A DNA stretch of 64,000 nucleotides, taken from NCBI GenBank assembly GCA_002989075.1, contig PSQN01000006.1, positions 1,811,018 through 1,875,017 on the forward strand, written 5' to 3'. The notes beneath the pieces were generated by a model that was not told the DNA's origin, made no database searches, and saw only the letters and a list, made by a program, of their open reading frames with translations. The DNA is from Arthonia radiata (taxonomy: Eukaryota > Ascomycota > Arthoniomycetes > Arthoniales > Arthoniaceae). A program made the translations under genes and the position numbers. Below, in pieces: positions 60,944-64,000 of the stretch (position 1 is the stretch's first letter; every line of letters begins with the position of its first letter).

Positions 60944-61583
60944 TACGAAGGGAGCCCAGTGTGATTGGGTGCGGACAGGCTGTTGAAGTGATTAAAAGGT
61001 TGATAGAATTGGTCAATCCACAGGGCGATGAAGCATAGAAGACGTCGAGCTGAAGAGCAGGTAGAAGGTAAACGAAAGGTGAAGTAATGAAGCTTAGGCT
61101 GACGGTGATGAGGCGTTCGGAGCTTGTGAAAGTCGCGTCTCTGAAATCCGACGTCACCGCGCTAAAATCTTTAGGGTCACTATACTTCACAAACCCTTCA
61201 AGAAGGAAATGCAGCTTGTAACCCCAGCAAGCGCAGTGGAGGTAGATATGTTCGTGTATGGTGCCATCGTGGAAGCATAGTTGTCCAGCAGCTGAGACCG
61301 TCAAAAAGATGGGCTTTTGCAGAGCCAACACGCTCATGATAATCCATTGCAGATCGTACAGCTTTCTACTTCGCCGGCGAAAAGGCGTTCGCACTTTGGC
61401 TGACATTAAGCCTGGCTGGCCGGCGCAGCCGCTCGACATATCGTGGAGATTCAGGCATGCCAGTGGCCAGCATTGAAACCTCACAACTACAGCTTCCGAA
61501 GCCTGCGGTGCTCTCGTAAGGTTCCACAAGAGTGAAGTCAGACCACACATGTATTCACTGAAGCAAGCCCTAAAGCCGGATCC
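60944..61583. other. Intergenic, about 640 bp
   Basis: Upstream of NPL4 and downstream of SEC66, both on the minus strand. A 214-codon minus-strand frame (61550-60906) with a real ATG overlaps the NPL4 start out of frame; it is Leu/Ser/Cys-rich without recognisable domains and is treated as chance or as a long upstream open frame. Confidence 0.45.
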
Positions 61584-62432
61584 TCAATTCTTCTTCTTAT
61601 TCCTTTTTTTCTTCTTCCCCCCGCCGCCAGCACCGCCGAACCCCGGCGTCGTCACCTCACCCCCAGCCGACCCATCACCACTGCTCGCAACACTTCCCTG
61701 CCGCTCCATAGCCTGCGCATCCGCACTCTCAACCACCACCGCATCATCACTACCCTCGCTCTTCTTTCCCGTGCCAGGCCTACTCGCATCTTTCTTTCCA
61801 TCCATCACCTTCTCCTCCGCGCCCACCTCCTTCAAGAATCCCTCCCTAACCGCTTTCCGCCTGTTAACCCACTGCACGCGCTCCTCCTCTCGCTGCGCCT
61901 CCACCGTCGCGATCTGCTTCCTCAAATTCTCCTGGTTGACGACTTCGCCGGCAGATTGAAACAGCGACTGGCCCCACCCCTGGCCTTGCACGCCGTTGCC
62001 GCCGGGTGGACACAGCGCATTCGCTTCAGCGACACAATCCCGCAACTCGGCTTCCATCTCCTTCTCTGCGAAGTTGAAGCGCTGCACGAGATCATCGCCG
62101 ACGGAGCCGCGTTGCTGCAGCGTCATAAGCGCCGGTTTTTGCGCTCGTAACTGTATAAGCCGTTGAATGTTCGTCGTAGACCGCTGTAGCAGCGCCGCGC
62201 GCAGCAGCGTATCCGGTATCGTAGTTGTTTTCTCATCTGAGCCTGCCTTTCCGGCCGCTGCTTGTTCGAGGAGTGTGAGGTAGATGTTGCGGGTAGTGTG
62301 TTCGGGGAACCATGGTTCGAGTTTGGAGGACTGGAGGGCTCTGCGGCGGCGGTAGAGGTGCGAAAACGTGGCGAGCGAGAGAGTGAGGATAGTGAGGTAG
62401 CTAAGTGGGAGGAGTAGGGAGAAGAGGTCCAT
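61584..62432 (-). CDS. SEC66: Sec63-complex subunit Sec66 (Sec71), ER protein translocation
   Basis: Intronless, 282 residues. Sec66 is part of the Sec62/63 complex that assists post-translational import into the ER. The N-terminal anchor is MDLFSLLLPLSYLTILTLSL, followed by the family signature HLYRRRRALQSSKLEPWFPE. Further conserved parts are IPDTLLRAALLQRSTTNIQR, RGSVGDDLVQRFNFAEKEME and EVVNQENLRKQIATVEAQRE. The tail is Gly-rich and ends in a lysine run (KKKKRNKKKN), longer than yeast Sec66 (about 206 residues). The start is the ATG at 62432; a GTG-initiated extension is not needed. Confidence 0.92.
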   Translation of the reverse strand: MDLFSLLLPLSYLTILTLSLATFSHLYRRRRALQSSKLEPWFPEHTTRNIYLTLLEQAAAGKAGSDEKTTTIPDTLLRAALLQRSTTNIQRLIQLRAQKPALMTLQQRGSVGDDLVQRFNFAEKEMEAELRDCVAEANALCPPGGNGVQGQGWGQSLFQSAGEVVNQENLRKQIATVEAQREEERVQWVNRRKAVREGFLKEVGAEEKVMDGKKDASRPGTGKKSEGSDDAVVVESADAQAMERQGSVASSGDGSAGGEVTTPGFGGAGGGGKKKKRNKKKN

Positions 62433-63188
62433 GGCTGCTGACACTGGAGGAAGGAAGAAGGGAGATCGAGAGCGCGCGGTCGTCGAGAGTGGGGATCTCT
62501 TCTTAAGGTGAAGGCACGAGCGTGATCATTGTAACGGCTGCTGGTTCAGAATGATATTTTGCTTGACAGCTGTGAACGGTCAGCGTGATTCCCGATTTTT
62601 CAATTGCTTAGTGCACGGAGATTTTGGTGTTTTAGAAAAGGGTGTATGGAAAGCGCCAGTCGGTAATTCTTGGCGCTCGGAAACGATTCCGAGCTTGCAC
62701 GCTCTGGCAGGGCTCGCTTGAACGACGAAGGCGATGGAAGAGACGGCATGAATAATTCGAAAGGATACGAAGCAGAAGCCTCTACTCTTCGAAGTAATCG
62801 CCGTGTCATTGGGTTTGAAGGCAGATAAGAGCCGCGAGCACGGTGGAGCCAGTCCATCATTCACTGCACGAGCTTCTCGGTGCTCAAGGTAGGGTATCTA
62901 CAGGCACACTTCACCGCTCACGCCGCTGTATGTATAGAAGAGAGTCTATTCACCGGCGACGACACTTCGTACCAACATATTATAGTGACGCACAGAGGCC
63001 ACTTACACCCAGCCTTTCTCCCTTCACGCGCTTTGAAACCGGTATTAGAAGAAGTGGTAGTGATTGTATTTTGAATCGTCATCCTTGACCGGATAATATG
63101 GGGTATTGTGCAGGTAAAACAATCGACATGGCAAAGAAAGTGGTATCTCGCTGATCAGAGTACATCGAACATGTAATGAAATCCGTTA
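62433..63188. other. Intergenic, about 755 bp
   Basis: Promoter side of SEC66 and 3' side of the last gene. Small frames at 62580-62864 (-) and 62843-63088 (+) overlap and lack protein character. Nothing else seen. Confidence 0.45.
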
Positions 63189-64000
63189 TCATTGACGTTG
63201 TGTGCCGACCTCTTGGTTGCCGGTCAGCTGGGCAACGCGGGCGCGAATGCGGGCGACGCGAGACTCGATCGCTGGAGAGAGTCAGCACTGGTCTTTCACG
63301 TTCTTGGGAACGCTCCAGAACTTACACTCTTCGCCGCTGGTCTCCCCATCATCTGTCTTCTCGGTGGCGTTGCTTTGACTCGTACGGGACGCGTGAGTGT
63401 GCTCGTCACCTCGACGTTCAGCTGCATTCTTGCGGATCTGTGCCCAACGATCCTGGGAGATGTCGTGGGGCACGGGTGGTGGCGCATTCGGGGGAGCCAG
63501 CATGTGCTTTGGCTCATCGGGCTCCTCGGGCTCTTCGTCCGCAAGGCCGTGCTCGGCTTCGTCGTCTGCGTTGAGCTCCATTGGCGTAGCGAATTCTTCC
63601 TTGCCTGGTTGCTGTTGTGGCTCCGCCTCCCCGAAGAGACGCTCAGCAGCGCGTGTCTGGAAACCGGCAGAAGTCGGTCGAGCTTCGGGTGTCTGCTCTC
63701 CATCACGCCAATCCTCGTCCTCTTGATCACCCACGAAAGCCGGCTGGTCTTCAAGCGGGCCCTGAGTGAAGTTCGAGAAGTGAGCCGTGCTATGATTCAC
63801 GTTTTCAGACTCAGCAATAGAGTCGCGATAGCCAGGCTCGTCGTCGTAGCCATGGGATTCGGTCTCGACTTCAGGTCCCGGCTCTCCATCATACTCGTCC
63901 TCTGCTCTGCTGCTGGTGGGGGGCTCCCGCACTGGTGACTCCTCCTTGATCGGCGCCGATTGCGATCCTTGCTTCGGAACTGGTGGTGGCTTTCTCAATG
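63189..64000 (-). CDS. C-terminal part of an acidic disordered protein (partial)
   Basis: Runs off the right edge; two exons are visible (64000-63326, 63271-63189), about 250 residues. The larger exon is acidic and disordered (EYDGEPGPEVETESHGYDDE; EEPEEPDEPKHMLAPPNAPP) with a PPPVPHDISQDRWAQIRKNA segment. The 54-nt intron joins ETSGEE to SIESRVARIRARVAQLTGNQ, a short basic helix near the stop. The combination of proline motifs, a DRWAxIRKNAAERR helix and a C-terminal RVARIRARVAQLTG element reminds me of Pan1/EH-domain endocytic scaffolds of filamentous fungi, but no EH domain is inside the window, so this is only a suggestion. Confidence 0.7.

Noticed and set aside
60906-61550. 214-codon minus-strand frame with a real ATG upstream of NPL4
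   Set aside because: It overlaps the NPL4 start in another frame, is Leu/Ser/Cys-rich and has no recognisable domain. If transcribed it would act as an upstream open frame, but a nearer transcription start is more likely.
1-64000. CRISPR arrays, prophage, rRNA, complete LTR elements or biosynthetic gene clusters
   Set aside because: None seen. There are no regularly spaced repeats, reverse transcriptase, integrase or capsid-like frames, and no polyketide, peptide or terpene synthase. The secreted enzymes here are scattered single genes.

Overview
The window looks like nuclear DNA of a filamentous ascomycete (Pezizomycotina). A dothideomycete is my best guess, from the gene set and style rather than from any diagnostic marker. 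Introns are short (about 34-150 nt) with GT(A/G)NGT donors and CTAAC-like branch points. Genes are densely packed on both strands with separate promoters, and the products are typical fungal housekeeping proteins (TEL2, ATG14, SEC66, TRM82, MSH1, NPL4, dynamitin). I see no operons, rRNA, functional tRNA, CRISPR array, phage or intact transposon.

Layout. 1-5.6 kb: the 3' end of an unknown gene, a PWI/RS-domain splicing factor, a D-2-hydroxyacid dehydrogenase and a low-complexity protein. 5.6-9.0 kb: a long gene-free stretch, a secreted GDSL esterase and a divergent promoter region. 9.0-16.4 kb: a Polo-like kinase without an obvious polo-box region, dynactin p50, the ALG12 mannosyltransferase and an MFS sugar porter. 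17-26 kb: an orphan gene, TEL2, ATG14, a small fungal protein and a zinc-transporting CDF protein. 26.7-32.8 kb: an unknown protein, a secreted alpha/beta hydrolase with an apparent one-base frameshift, and ribosomal stalk protein P0. 33-38.4 kb: TRM82, a secreted FAD oxidase and thioredoxin reductase. 39-47.3 kb: a BCS1-like AAA ATPase, a 2EXR-like protein, and the divergent pair OPA3-like/MSH1. 47.9-51.8 kb: a tandem cluster of three small intronless orphan genes. 52-57.7 kb: an unknown acidic-tailed protein, a 3.8 kb gene-poor stretch and another unknown protein. 58-64 kb: coding-like remnants, NPL4, SEC66 and the 3' end of an acidic protein that runs off the window.

Most genes are unrelated neighbours. 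Two themes recur. One is mitochondrial function: BCS1-like, OPA3-like, MSH1, and perhaps a second thioredoxin reductase isoform. The other is secretion: GDSL esterase, alpha/beta hydrolase, FAD oxidase, and the ER proteins ALG12 and SEC66.

The least-described material is the three-gene orphan cluster at 47.9-51.8 kb. Also notable are a possible non-AUG mitochondrial isoform of thioredoxin reductase, several unusual introns (34 nt, GC-AG, GTCGGT donor), and two coding-like stretches that no simple gene model explains. All exon models come from reading splice signals and frames by eye. Where several exons are given, total coding length was checked to be a multiple of three, except where stated.
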